A DNA stretch of 54,230 bases from Alistipes sp. (GCA_017503575.1 JAFVSV010000027.1:1-54230), one strand, 5' to 3'; counted from the stretch's first letter, positions 44,734 through 52,533 are shown. Program-made: numbers and translations. The notes: generated by a model not told the origin, from the letters alone.

Positions 44734-44765
44734 CAAATTTACAAAAAAATCAAAACAAACTGCAA
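44734..44765 (-). promoter_or_regulatory. Promoter of the maturase-sulfatase pair
   Basis: On the minus strand TTG (44763-44765) lies 21 bases upstream of TAAATTTG (44734-44741). The -7 element ends only four bases before the ATG at 44729. The transcript would then begin at or next to the start codon. Confidence 0.62.
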
Positions 44766-44796
44766 TTATTCGCCATTTATCGACAATTGAGCTAAA

Positions 44797-44943
44797 GTGT
44801 TCCTTTGCGGAATTGAGTTACCAACAATAACAGGACTGCATCTGACTCGCCCGATTATATCGGATTGCGAAAGTCGTAACCCGCAGAATTTGGTCGGATC
44901 TGTGCCTAATGTCCCGACATCAGCTAACATCTTGATACAGAAA
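44797..44943. other. Stretch without a recognised gene, edge of insertion
   Basis: No credible gene is seen. An 83-codon frame at 44797-45048 runs through the terminator and the tRNA-end fragment and is rejected. On the minus strand this is the sequence beyond an orphan terminator. Confidence 0.45.
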
Positions 44944-44979
44944 AGAGGCCGAATAAAAAGTGATTTTTGGTCGGCCTCT
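44944..44979 (-). terminator. Orphan terminator after a tRNA 3'-end fragment
   Basis: Arms AGAGGCCGA and TCGGCCTCT form a nine-base-pair stem followed on the minus strand by TTTTCTG. Directly upstream on that strand is a 12-base copy of a tRNA-Arg 3' end. The arrangement equals tRNA gene end plus terminator, but no tRNA body is present. Confidence 0.75.
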
Positions 44980-44997
44980 ATATTTTTTAGTTCTTTC

Positions 44998-45009
44998 GTG
45001 ATTCCGGCG
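44998..45009 (-). other. Orphan tRNA-Arg 3' end (att-like)
   Basis: On the minus strand CGCCGGAATCAC equals the last 11 bases of tRNA-Arg(TCT) plus one. It touches the start of the 77-bp recX repeat (three bases overlap). Such tRNA-end copies usually mark attachment sites of integrating elements. Confidence 0.55.
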
Positions 45010-45083
45010 AGGCAAGCTATTGCGTTATGCTCTATCCTTGGGTTATGATTACGATACCGCCATGGCGAGCATCGAGAGTATAG
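45007..45083 (+). repeat. Right copy of 77-bp direct repeat (recX 3' end)
   Basis: Identical to 38923-38999. After the repeat the recX frame would read ESI-APII and then stop at TAA, followed by a terminator-like hairpin at 45105. This looks like an alternative or original end of recX, now separated from the gene by about 6 kb. Confidence 0.95.
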
Positions 45084-45104
45084 CCCCTATCATATAAAAG
45101 ACAC

Positions 45105-45136
45105 AACGCACCTCCGATTCCCATCGGTGATGCGTT
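45105..45136. terminator. Hairpin beyond the duplicated recX end
   Basis: AACGCACCTCCGAT pairs with ATCGGTGATGCGTT with one mismatch and one wobble. The minus side is followed by TCTTTTATAT. It may be the original terminator of the lptB-recX run or the terminator of the large lipoprotein gene. Confidence 0.6.
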
Positions 45137-45213
45137 GCCATTATCGTTTACTGAAAGCCGTATATTAACTCCATACCTACATGCTCGGAGCATGTGTATC
45201 GAGTCTCCTTTTT

Positions 45214-45243
45214 AAGTGTAGCAGACCGAAGCCTGCTACACTT
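45214..45243. terminator. Hairpin after the 1429-residue lipoprotein gene
   Basis: A perfect 11-base-pair stem (AAGTGTAGCAG and CTGCTACACTT, eight-base loop) lies 27 bases beyond the stop at 45270. The minus side is followed by AAAAAGG, not T, so its efficiency as an intrinsic terminator is uncertain. Confidence 0.5.
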
Positions 45244-45269
45244 GGTTGGCTTAGTCAGCCTCTTCAATA

Positions 45270-48200
45270 TTACTCAGTAATTGTAAGTGTAATCTTGAAT
45301 GAGGTAGTCTCTTGCTGCCAGATATGTCCAACATACACGTTAACGTTAAGCTCGACAGTCTTAGTCTCAGTCAACGCGTTTTTATTGTTGTAAACCAACT
45401 TACCTGTAGCCTCCTCGAAGGTGAGAACTGACTGGAGCTGCTCAGGAATAGTGAGTTTGTAAACAGGATTCTCCAATCCATAGATATCAGCTGCACCATA
45501 AGTGGTTGCGAAGCCGTTAGTATCGTCACCCTCTGTCCAGTTAGCATTGCTCCATGCTACCTCTATGTCGGTATCCTTTACAAGCTCACCGTGCTGGATA
45601 AGGTCGAAGCCACGAACATCCTGAAGTGTCAACTGGTTCATCAGGTAGTAAGTGTATGTCTTAGCCTCACTATTCGAAATAATGATGTTAAGATTCTTCG
45701 ACTGGAGGTGACCAACAAGGTTATACTGCTTCACATAGTAGTTAGCATACTTCTGTCCAGCATCGAAGTTTGTAGGAAGAACAGTCTTCACACCGTTGGT
45801 GTTCTCGAGAACAAGTGTACCCTTAACGCGTACAGATGCATCGCGACCCTGGTAGAAGAGTATGTTCGAACCATCCTGGAAGTAGATGCCAGCACCAGGT
45901 GCCTGAGCGAAGCTGAATGTGCTGGTCAAGCCGAGAGCTGCAAGATTCTCAATAGGAGCACCATTGTTGTCAACAACGTTGAATGCATAATCCATGTTGA
46001 TGCTTACATAAGCGTTGTAGAGCGACTGCGACTCCTCAGGATTGTTCAGATATGTAGCCTTAGGTACAGAGAAGTACTCATCGTCAATGTTGTATACATA
46101 GTACTCAACGTCATCATAGTTGTAAGTAGTCCAATCAACATTGATAGTCTTGTTAACGATGATTGTCTGACCATACCATGTTGTGTAAGTAGACTTGTAA
46201 ACAACCGACTCAGGTGTTGCGTCGAAGTCAACATAGCTGTAGTTTGCAGTTGCTGCAGCACCCTCGGTAGCATCAGCGCTAACTACCAACTTAGTGTTGT
46301 CCATAGTAACACCATTAGCAAGGTCAACCTGTGCACGCATAGCGTTATCTACGAAGATAGCATCCAAGTACTCAGCAGCGGTAGTGAAGCTATCCTTATC
46401 AACATTACCAACAACGTCGTAAATCTCGCTCAACGAACCAGCAGCCTTAGAGAATACAAGGTCCTTAACAAGCATTACAGTGTCGTCTGCAAGAGTGATC
46501 TCAACAGTCTCGAGGCCGATGTTCAAAGTCTTAGTGAACTTAACCTGCTGACCGTACCAGAGAGTTACCTCCTTAACGTAGTCAATCTTCTCAGGAATCT
46601 CAGTTGCAAAGTCATCGATGTTGTAAATAGAGCTGATCTCTGTACCATCGATGTCCATCATGGTGTTAGTGTAATCAGCACCATTTGCCTGGTTAGAATC
46701 AACAGTGTAACGATTAGTTACGAAGATATCCTCAAGGAACTCATCAGCATCCTTAGTAGTGTTAACGTTGCTTGCTACCAATGCATCGAACAAAGGCTCC
46801 AACGAATCAGTGTAAACACTCTCATTAGTGAACTCCTTAGTAAGCATCCATGCTACCTCATCGAGAGCGATTACGATAGGCTCACGACCACGGTCAACAG
46901 TGTTAACGGTAACAGATATAGTTACATCAATGCTATCCAACTCGTAGAGAGCGGTAATCTCGTAAGTCTTATCCCACTCGAAGCCTACAAGCTCAATTGT
47001 AGGTGCAGCGTTGGTTCCAGCGAACTTAACGGCTACGTTATTAACAGCTACACCACCGGTTGCAACGGTAATAGCAGGATTCTCAACAAGAAGGTCTGCG
47101 TAAGTTACGTCATCAGGAAGAGTGCTTGTCGCAATTGTAAGCGCGTCGATAGAGTTAGTAGGCTCACTACCTGCATCGCTCTTAGCATCCTGCTCATAGT
47201 TCCAAACGATAGCGACATCCTCCATTGCAATCTCGCGAGTAATCTTAGTTACGCGTACATTTGCAGATGCAGTAAGCTCAGTGCCGCAAACGTCATACTT
47301 GTACGTTACAGTCTCGATATCGCCTACAGCAAGCTTAGTAGCCTCCTTAAGGCTAACCGATGCCATATTCAAATAGGGGTCGGTGTTGTCCAATGTGTTC
47401 TTGAATACGTTACGGTTGGTATCGCCATCGTGAGTTGTAACAACATAGGTAGGATCATACTTAGTTACGTTGATAGCATAACCATCGTCGATCATATCAG
47501 CAACAGTGAACTCACCCTCGCCATTAACAGTGAACTGGAAGTCATGCTCGGGCAAAATCTCAACTACCTTCTCAAGATCGGTATACTCAATAGTGTAGTC
47601 GTTAGCAACCTGTGCGTTAACCAAAGCAACCTCAATTACATCAGCCTGCTTAGCAGGAACTACATTTGTGTAAACAGTTGAAAGGTTAGCAGTCTCAGTA
47701 TTCAACACGAGTGATACGCCATACTCCATTTTACCATTGTAGAAGTCTTCACCGAGATTACGAGCATCGAAAGTAACGTAAAGACGACCATTGAGATCAC
47801 CCTCAACACCTACGATATTGAACTCAGGCTCAACACCACGAGTGCGCAAGCCCTCAAGCTCGAATGAAAGCTGATCAACTGTGCCCTCAACAGCGGAAGC
47901 GCTTGCAATAACTGCAGCACACTCAGCGGGGTATACCTGATAAACCATAGTAGAGCGGCCCTCTACGATAGTCTGACCAAGCATTGCATAGTTAATGGTA
48001 CCCTTGCCATCAGAGTACTCAGGAACGAATACGATAGACTGAACACGGTTCAAAATCTTTGCGATATCACCCTTAAGACCCTCGATAACCTTGTCGTTAG
48101 AGGCTATATACTCGTCAATCTTCTGCTCGATAGTAGTAGCATAAGCTGATAGCTGATCAAGCTTAGTTCTGATATCAGCGAGCTCGCGCTCCAACGCCTT

Positions 48201-49559
48201 CTGAAGCTCATCAGTGTAAGCCTTAGCAGCATCCTCAGCATCCTTAGCTGCCTTAAGAGCAGCTGCAAGAGCAGCATCGATAGCACCATCAAGACGTGCA
48301 ATCTGCTCTCCCATTTGCTTCTGGAAGTCAGCCAATGTTGTCTCCAACTCAGCCAAGTCCTGAGTAAGAGCATCGATGGTTACCTGCATCTGTGCAATGT
48401 TGGTCTGAATCTTGGCGATAAGACCCTCAGCTGCACCTACACGCTGATCAAGAGCTGCAAGGCTCTCCTCAAGGGCAACCAACCAAGCTGCGTGCTGATC
48501 TAAAGTCTGAAGAATAGCAGCATCCTGAGCCTGAAGTGATTTGATGTCCTGCTCATGCTGAGTCGAAAGCTGGTTGATAAGGGCAGTATTTTTAGCGATC
48601 TCGCCAAATGCCTTCTCGAACTGCTCGTTAACGATTCTCTGGTAGTCTATGAAACTGTTCTCAAGGTTAGTTACCTTAGTATCAACAGTCTCGATAAGTT
48701 CCCTAATTGCCTTGTCAGCCTCAGCAAGGAGATCAAGTTGATCCTGTGTGTACTGTGCCAACTCCTCAAGACGGCCATTGAGGTTATTAATGAGAAGAGT
48801 CTGATTGTCATGCAAAGTGTACAACTCCTCAACATTACCCTCAAGTGTCTTAATAGCAGCCTCAGCAGCATCTACACGACCCTTAAGTGTCTCGATAGCA
48901 GTGTTTGTTGCAATAGTATACGCATTGAACTCATTAGTAAGATCAAGAAGATCTGTCTGAAGGCCCTCGATAGCCTCAGCATTCTCAGCGATAGCCTCAG
49001 CATTCTCAGCGATAGCCTCAGCGTTGAGTGTGATTGAAGCCACTGCTGTCTCGATGTCCTTAGCAAGCTCAGCATCTACATCCTTAAGAGCCTCGATTGC
49101 CTCCTCGTTAGCCGAGATGCGCGCAACAGCATCGGCAATCTTAGCGTTCACCTCGGCAACCTGCTTAGCAATCTCGTCGTAAACAGCCTTGATATCAGCA
49201 TCGTGCTTACCCTCGAGCTCAGCAAGCTGACCCTTAAGAGCCTCAAGCTCAACTACTGCATCAGCAATAGCATCCTTAGCCTCCTGGATTGCCTCGTCAT
49301 GCTCAGCATCGGTAGCTACTAAAGCATCGATTGCTGCCTTATTCTCAGCAATCTTTGCATTACCGGCCTCGATAGCATCCTCGAGAGCCTGCTTCAAGCT
49401 CTGCAAGTCAACCTTCAAGGGATTGATCTCACCCTCGCGAATATCGTCGATCTGCTGCTGCATATCGCGAATATCCGCATCGTAGTCAGTACATCCGGTT
49501 GAATAGAGCATGGCTCCAACCAGGAGCATACTCAGAAATTTAGATAAGTACTTCATCAT
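45270..49559 (-). CDS. Giant coiled-coil lipoprotein
   Basis: The 1429-residue lipoprotein has lipobox STGC (Cys 23) followed by TDYDADIRDMQQQIDD, like DUF4988-type openings. Residues 25-515 are almost wholly coiled coil, rich in Ala, Glu, Ile and Leu with heptads such as EAIAENA. From about 520 (IVFVPEYSDGKGTINYA) the chain turns into beta-sandwich repeats that include three 'W.. I.VTVN'-type units and a C-terminal domain (QTTSFKITLTITE end). A 490-residue rod could span tens of nanometres and project the beta domains from the cell. It lies 49 bases after an OmpA-like gene in one operon. Start ATG 49559 or 49556. Function is unknown. Confidence 0.8.
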   Translation of the reverse strand: MMKYLSKFLSMLLVGAMLYSTGCTDYDADIRDMQQQIDDIREGEINPLKVDLQSLKQALEDAIEAGNAKIAENKAAIDALVATDAEHDEAIQEAKDAIADAVVELEALKGQLAELEGKHDADIKAVYDEIAKQVAEVNAKIADAVARISANEEAIEALKDVDAELAKDIETAVASITLNAEAIAENAEAIAENAEAIEGLQTDLLDLTNEFNAYTIATNTAIETLKGRVDAAEAAIKTLEGNVEELYTLHDNQTLLINNLNGRLEELAQYTQDQLDLLAEADKAIRELIETVDTKVTNLENSFIDYQRIVNEQFEKAFGEIAKNTALINQLSTQHEQDIKSLQAQDAAILQTLDQHAAWLVALEESLAALDQRVGAAEGLIAKIQTNIAQMQVTIDALTQDLAELETTLADFQKQMGEQIARLDGAIDAALAAALKAAKDAEDAAKAYTDELQKALERELADIRTKLDQLSAYATTIEQKIDEYIASNDKVIEGLKGDIAKILNRVQSIVFVPEYSDGKGTINYAMLGQTIVEGRSTMVYQVYPAECAAVIASASAVEGTVDQLSFELEGLRTRGVEPEFNIVGVEGDLNGRLYVTFDARNLGEDFYNGKMEYGVSLVLNTETANLSTVYTNVVPAKQADVIEVALVNAQVANDYTIEYTDLEKVVEILPEHDFQFTVNGEGEFTVADMIDDGYAINVTKYDPTYVVTTHDGDTNRNVFKNTLDNTDPYLNMASVSLKEATKLAVGDIETVTYKYDVCGTELTASANVRVTKITREIAMEDVAIVWNYEQDAKSDAGSEPTNSIDALTIATSTLPDDVTYADLLVENPAITVATGGVAVNNVAVKFAGTNAAPTIELVGFEWDKTYEITALYELDSIDVTISVTVNTVDRGREPIVIALDEVAWMLTKEFTNESVYTDSLEPLFDALVASNVNTTKDADEFLEDIFVTNRYTVDSNQANGADYTNTMMDIDGTEISSIYNIDDFATEIPEKIDYVKEVTLWYGQQVKFTKTLNIGLETVEITLADDTVMLVKDLVFSKAAGSLSEIYDVVGNVDKDSFTTAAEYLDAIFVDNAMRAQVDLANGVTMDNTKLVVSADATEGAAATANYSYVDFDATPESVVYKSTYTTWYGQTIIVNKTINVDWTTYNYDDVEYYVYNIDDEYFSVPKATYLNNPEESQSLYNAYVSINMDYAFNVVDNNGAPIENLAALGLTSTFSFAQAPGAGIYFQDGSNILFYQGRDASVRVKGTLVLENTNGVKTVLPTNFDAGQKYANYYVKQYNLVGHLQSKNLNIIISNSEAKTYTYYLMNQLTLQDVRGFDLIQHGELVKDTDIEVAWSNANWTEGDDTNGFATTYGAADIYGLENPVYKLTIPEQLQSVLTFEEATGKLVYNNKNALTETKTVELNVNVYVGHIWQQETTSFKITLTITE
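48969..49025 (-). repeat. 21-bp tandem repeat within coiled-coil region
   Basis: Two full and one partial copy of a 21-base unit (start GATAGCCTCAGC) encode seven-residue steps AIAENAE. The unit equals one heptad, so copy-number change would lengthen the rod by exactly one turn pair without a frameshift. Confidence 0.9.
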
Positions 49560-49608
49560 TGTTAATTAAATTGATTAAAAAAAATATATATGTCTATTAT
49601 TGACGTTG

Positions 49609-50811
49609 TTACTCGAGAGTGCAGATAACAACTCGGTTGTCAGCCGGATTATCAAAGGGCTGCTCCGTGTCGCCAACGAACGATGTCGTAATGCGCTCCT
49701 GGGCTACGCCTGCCTCGGCCAACGCGCGTGTTACTGCCTCGGCGCGACGCTCCGATAGTCGGAGGTTGCCCGCTGCTGTACCCGTCTCGCGGTCTGCATA
49801 ACCTACGATTACTACGCTGTAGTCCTCATTCTCGACAAGCCACTGAGCCATACGCTCAATCTTCACAGCCTCGTCACGACGAATGTTAGCCGAGCCGATA
49901 GTGAAACGGATGTTCTCAGAGTGCTCCTTGATTACCGCAGCACGCTCTGCCAAACGTTGAGCCTCAAGCTCCTGCTGTTGACGAATCTGCTCCTCCTCGC
50001 GACGTACTCGTTCCTCCTCCTGACGTGCGAGCTCCTCCTGCTGTTGCTGTGCAGCTATGCGTGCAGCCTCCGCCTCAGCCAAGCGCTGCTCAGCGATGCG
50101 AATAGCCTCCTGCTGTGCGGCCCATACCTTAGACTCGCGATGCTTTGGGCCGAAGCTATACGACACACCGGCCAACATGTTGAGCTGCCAGTCTGCGTTG
50201 TCGGCACGCTTAGAGTTGAACTTGTCCGAGAGAACGTTGGCGTTAGCCTCTAAATTAATAAGAACGCGCTCGCCTACGCGGAAGTCCAAGCCAAGTCCCA
50301 TGCGACCTGCAACAAAAACCTTCTTATCCCACAAATACTCCATGCCGATAGACCAAGCGGGGCGACCGGCTGCGATAGATGTGGCCTCATTATTGTTAAA
50401 GCCGTAATTTAGGCCTACACCGACCAAAGCGTAGAAACCTACGACGCGCTTATGGTTGTAACCGCCAAAAAGCGATACGAGGTCAAGCTTGTAGTCAGCG
50501 TTGAGCTGTAGGAAGTTGAATGTGTACAAGCTCTCGGGCGAAACAATCGCACCCTTGCCCTGCCAACCTCCTAAACCAAAACGCACACCCATGGCGTGGT
50601 GGAAGCGATAGTTAGTCGACAAATAGAGTGCTGGCGAGATCAAATCGCCTGAAGTCGAAGACTCTCCAATGGTGTAACCAACACCACCTTGAAGTTGTAA
50701 ATCCCAATGAGGGCGGAATTCAACGCTCTCATCAGCCTCGCTCTGCTGTGCGCTTACCGATGTAACACACAGAAATAGAGCTAATAACGGAATAAGTTTT
50801 TTAATTACCAT
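49609..50811 (-). CDS. OmpA-family protein with N-terminal barrel and coiled-coil linker
   Basis: The 400-residue protein has a signal ending VSAQ. Residues 30-230 form an outer-membrane beta-barrel-like domain (GVGYTIGESSTSGD at the start, MLAGVSYSFGP at the end). A charged coiled coil (RIAEQRLAEAEAARIAAQQQ and further) links to an OmpA C-terminal domain with IRFTIGSANIRRDE, VIVGYADRETG and NLRLSERRAEAV. The Asp and Arg of the peptidoglycan-binding site are retained. It probably anchors the outer membrane to the cell wall. It is first in the operon with the giant coiled-coil lipoprotein. Confidence 0.92.
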   Translation of the reverse strand: MVIKKLIPLLALFLCVTSVSAQQSEADESVEFRPHWDLQLQGGVGYTIGESSTSGDLISPALYLSTNYRFHHAMGVRFGLGGWQGKGAIVSPESLYTFNFLQLNADYKLDLVSLFGGYNHKRVVGFYALVGVGLNYGFNNNEATSIAAGRPAWSIGMEYLWDKKVFVAGRMGLGLDFRVGERVLINLEANANVLSDKFNSKRADNADWQLNMLAGVSYSFGPKHRESKVWAAQQEAIRIAEQRLAEAEAARIAAQQQQEELARQEEERVRREEEQIRQQQELEAQRLAERAAVIKEHSENIRFTIGSANIRRDEAVKIERMAQWLVENEDYSVVIVGYADRETGTAAGNLRLSERRAEAVTRALAEAGVAQERITTSFVGDTEQPFDNPADNRVVICTLE

Positions 50812-50855
50812 CTTAGTTTACCCGTAGTGAGTGAATTAGTTAAAATTGCTTGGGG

Positions 50856-50863
50856 CAAAGATA
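50856..50863 (-). promoter_or_regulatory. -7 element of the ompA-like operon
   Basis: TATCTTTG matches TAnnTTTG, about 45 bases before the ATG at 50811. No TTTG lies at the -33 distance. Confidence 0.5.
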
Positions 50864-50922
50864 GTTTATATATAGATTATAGTCTGCGTCTTAGCGATGC
50901 TGCAGAAGCTACAGAAGTGTTG

Positions 50923-51159
50923 CTATTTTCTCAACAAATGATGCTCGACTGAGTTTGATATGTCGGTAAAGAAGTTGTGATTTAGTACTTTGCAAATGCG
51001 GATTAGTAGCTCTGTGTCTATGCTGTCTTTGGCAAATATGCGGTATACATTGGTGCGGTCGCATGACAGATGCTGAGCAAACCATACGACACTTCGCTCC
51101 TGACGTTCTAACTCGGTTTTGATCAATGTTCCGACCGATATGCTCTTGTTATCACCCAT
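50923..51159 (-). CDS. Small XRE-type DNA-binding protein
   Basis: The 78-residue protein (ATG at 51159, MGDNKSISVGTLIKTELERQ) is a single helix-turn-helix domain of a kind common in Bacteroidetes. Recognition helix region: RSVVWFAQHLSCDRTNVYRIF; end: LLIRICKVLNHNFFTDIS. An in-frame extension to 51294 exists but has no family character. The promoter at 51403-51433 would give a leader of about 235 bases to this start, so the longer form cannot be fully excluded. Target genes are unknown. Confidence 0.75.
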   Translation of the reverse strand: MGDNKSISVGTLIKTELERQERSVVWFAQHLSCDRTNVYRIFAKDSIDTELLIRICKVLNHNFFTDISNSVEHHLLRK

Positions 51160-51402
51160 ATTTATACAAAAAAGACGCGGTACTTTTAGTATACTCGCAT
51201 CCCAAGGTGTCTGGCATAACCCAACGACAGAATAACCAAAAGCCCGCGCCAAGGGCACGAGCACTCTTGCAATATTCGTGTCGTTATCCATCAAGCTGCC
51301 AGACTTTTGGGATTACAGAATATAGCCTAAATGCTTTTAGACATCAATATGTTACAACTACTTTATCTTACATAAGCACAATAAAAAACAAATCATTTAC
51401 TG

Positions 51403-51433
51403 CAAAGGTAGTGATAATTTTGCAAATGTCAAT
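51403..51433 (-). promoter_or_regulatory. Promoter of the small XRE gene
   Basis: On the minus strand ATTG (51430-51433) lies 19 bases upstream of TACCTTTG (51403-51410). The predicted leader to the ATG at 51159 is unusually long, about 235 bases. Confidence 0.65.
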
Positions 51434-51588
51434 CTAGATGTATTATTTGTTGTAAAATGTACAACACTATGTGTAACCGACAACATAATATATTGTATTT
51501 ACCTCGAAAATATGCTTTCTAATAAGCCGTCGTAGTAGATAGTTTTGGCACCATGCACGATAATATTCACAACGATAGACCTAAAAAT

Positions 51589-51619
51589 TTTGCAATTCGA
51601 TATATTTTGCTTACTTTTG
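51589..51619 (+). promoter_or_regulatory. Strong promoter upstream of tRNA-Arg(TCT)
   Basis: TTTG (51589-51592) is followed after 19 bases by TACTTTTG (51612-51619), an exact consensus. Transcription would start near 51626, about 240 bases before the tRNA, through a non-coding leader with short direct repeats. Confidence 0.75.
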
Positions 51620-51707
51620 CACCGCAAAAGCCTAAGTAGTGGAACAATTAACTGCAACGCAGGGACTGCTGGCAAAGCATCATAACGCCATCAAGAGCCG
51701 AGGTAAC

Positions 51708-51828
51708 GGTGTCGCTGATGCGAGGTTGTTTCAGAGGTGGTGGTGTCACTGATGTGGGAAGAGGTAGGTCCAGAGATTGCGGTGTCACTGATGTGGAGTT
51801 GTTTCTGAGGCAACTGATTTCACTGATG
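51708..51828 (+). repeat. Four short direct repeats in the tRNA leader
   Basis: GGTGTCGCTGATG (51708), GGTGTCACTGATG (51742 and 51781) and ATTTCACTGATG (near 51817) recur at spacings of about 34-39 bases. They lie between the promoter and the tRNA-Arg. No protein of recognisable type is encoded. Confidence 0.75.
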
Positions 51829-51867
51829 TGTGGGGGAGGGAGATTGTTTTACTATATGGTGCGAGAT

Positions 51868-51941
51868 GGTTCCGTAGCTCAGCTGGATAGAGCAACAGCC
51901 TTCTAAGCTGTGGGTCGTGGGTTCGAATCCCGCCGGAATCA
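51868..51941 (+). tRNA. tRNA-Arg (TCT)
   Basis: The acceptor GGTTCCG pairs with CGGAATC (one wobble). The anticodon arm ACAGC/GCTGT has loop CTTCTAA, giving TCT. The T arm is GTGGG TTCGAAT CCCGC, and the discriminator is A51941. No CCA is encoded. The 3' 13 bases recur as orphan copies at 53080 and, shortened and inverted, at 44998. Confidence 0.94.
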
Positions 51942-51957
51942 CAAGGAGAGTGAGAGC

Positions 51958-52082
51958 AATAACAAACAAGGTGTTACTCGTAGAGTCCAAAAACAAAAGA
52001 GAGGTGACTTCAAGTTTAATCGAAAGTCATCTCTCTTTTGTTTTTGCAGTGTGCGCAGCACAATCACCTTGTTTTGTTATTG
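51958..52082 (+). terminator. Nested long hairpin after tRNA-Arg
   Basis: Inner arms 51988-52010 and 52024-52046 form a 23-base-pair stem with one wobble and end in TTTTGTTTTTG. Outer arms near 51958-51974 and 52065-52082 extend the structure (one extra T). The inner hairpin is a very strong terminator of the tRNA transcript. Confidence 0.85.
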
Positions 52083-52151
52083 CCGAGCCGACGCAGTGAA
52101 AGACGAGCGAAGCGAAGTCAATCACATTGTAAGTAATGCTGGCGCTCCCTA

Positions 52152-52208
52152 TGCCGAGGACTCCAAGGGAAAGACGCAGTAAAGCGCAGCGGCTGCGTCA
52201 ATCCTGCC
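52152..52208 (+). repeat. Distal part of repeated tRNA-flank element, copy 1
   Basis: TGCCGAGGACTCCAAGGG and the following AATCCTGCC also occur, slightly changed, at 53214-53281. Both copies lie downstream of a tRNA-Arg 3' end with terminator, so the whole unit of about 200-280 bases appears duplicated. Confidence 0.6.
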
Positions 52209-52501
52209 ACGCCAATAACTGAAAACTATTTTATTATAAAAGTTCATAGGTTCACTTCCTGATTTTTTGTCTTATCGTTGCTCAATAGAATAGATACAAC
52301 CATTTTAAGGTTGCTATAAAAAATGGCGCAGTGGTGGATAGTTGTCGAACTGTCAATTGGTGTACTCGTGTTAAGCGAAATTTGTAAGATATTTACTCGA
52401 AATAAGTGGTAGTAGTATAACAAATTATATCGTGTAGAGATTTACTATAAGATATACAAATAGTCGCATAAAAACTTTCGATATAAATTCCGCTTATAAA
52501 A
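52209..52501. other. AT-rich gap without a recognised gene
   Basis: About 290 bases between the tRNA-flank repeat and the rhodanese promoter. I see no open frame, hairpin or RNA that I can name. Confidence 0.45.
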
Positions 52502-52533
52502 TTTGCCAGTCCGATAGTGTAATGTTATCTTTG
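52502..52533 (+). promoter_or_regulatory. Promoter of the rhodanese gene
   Basis: TTTG (52502-52505) and TATCTTTG (52526-52533) are separated by 20 bases, an exact consensus. The leader is about 24 bases to the ATG at 52564. Confidence 0.82.

Noticed and set aside
39000-45006. Insertion sequence or conjugative element
   Set aside because: No transposase, integrase, relaxase or terminal inverted repeats were found. Only flanking direct repeats and tRNA-end scars are visible, so no element class is claimed.
45591-47681. A 696-codon open frame on the plus strand, antisense to the giant lipoprotein
   Set aside because: It lies wholly opposite a gene with a signal peptide and coherent domains. 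It has no recognisable domain and a Leu/Ser/Val-biased composition typical of antisense reading of this codon usage.
51708-51828. Possible CRISPR array
   Set aside because: Repeats are only 12-13 bases, imperfect and few; there are no cas genes in the window.
51709-51906. A 65-codon open frame over the tRNA-Arg leader
   Set aside because: It runs into the tRNA gene, has no recognised protein character and is created by the short direct repeats.
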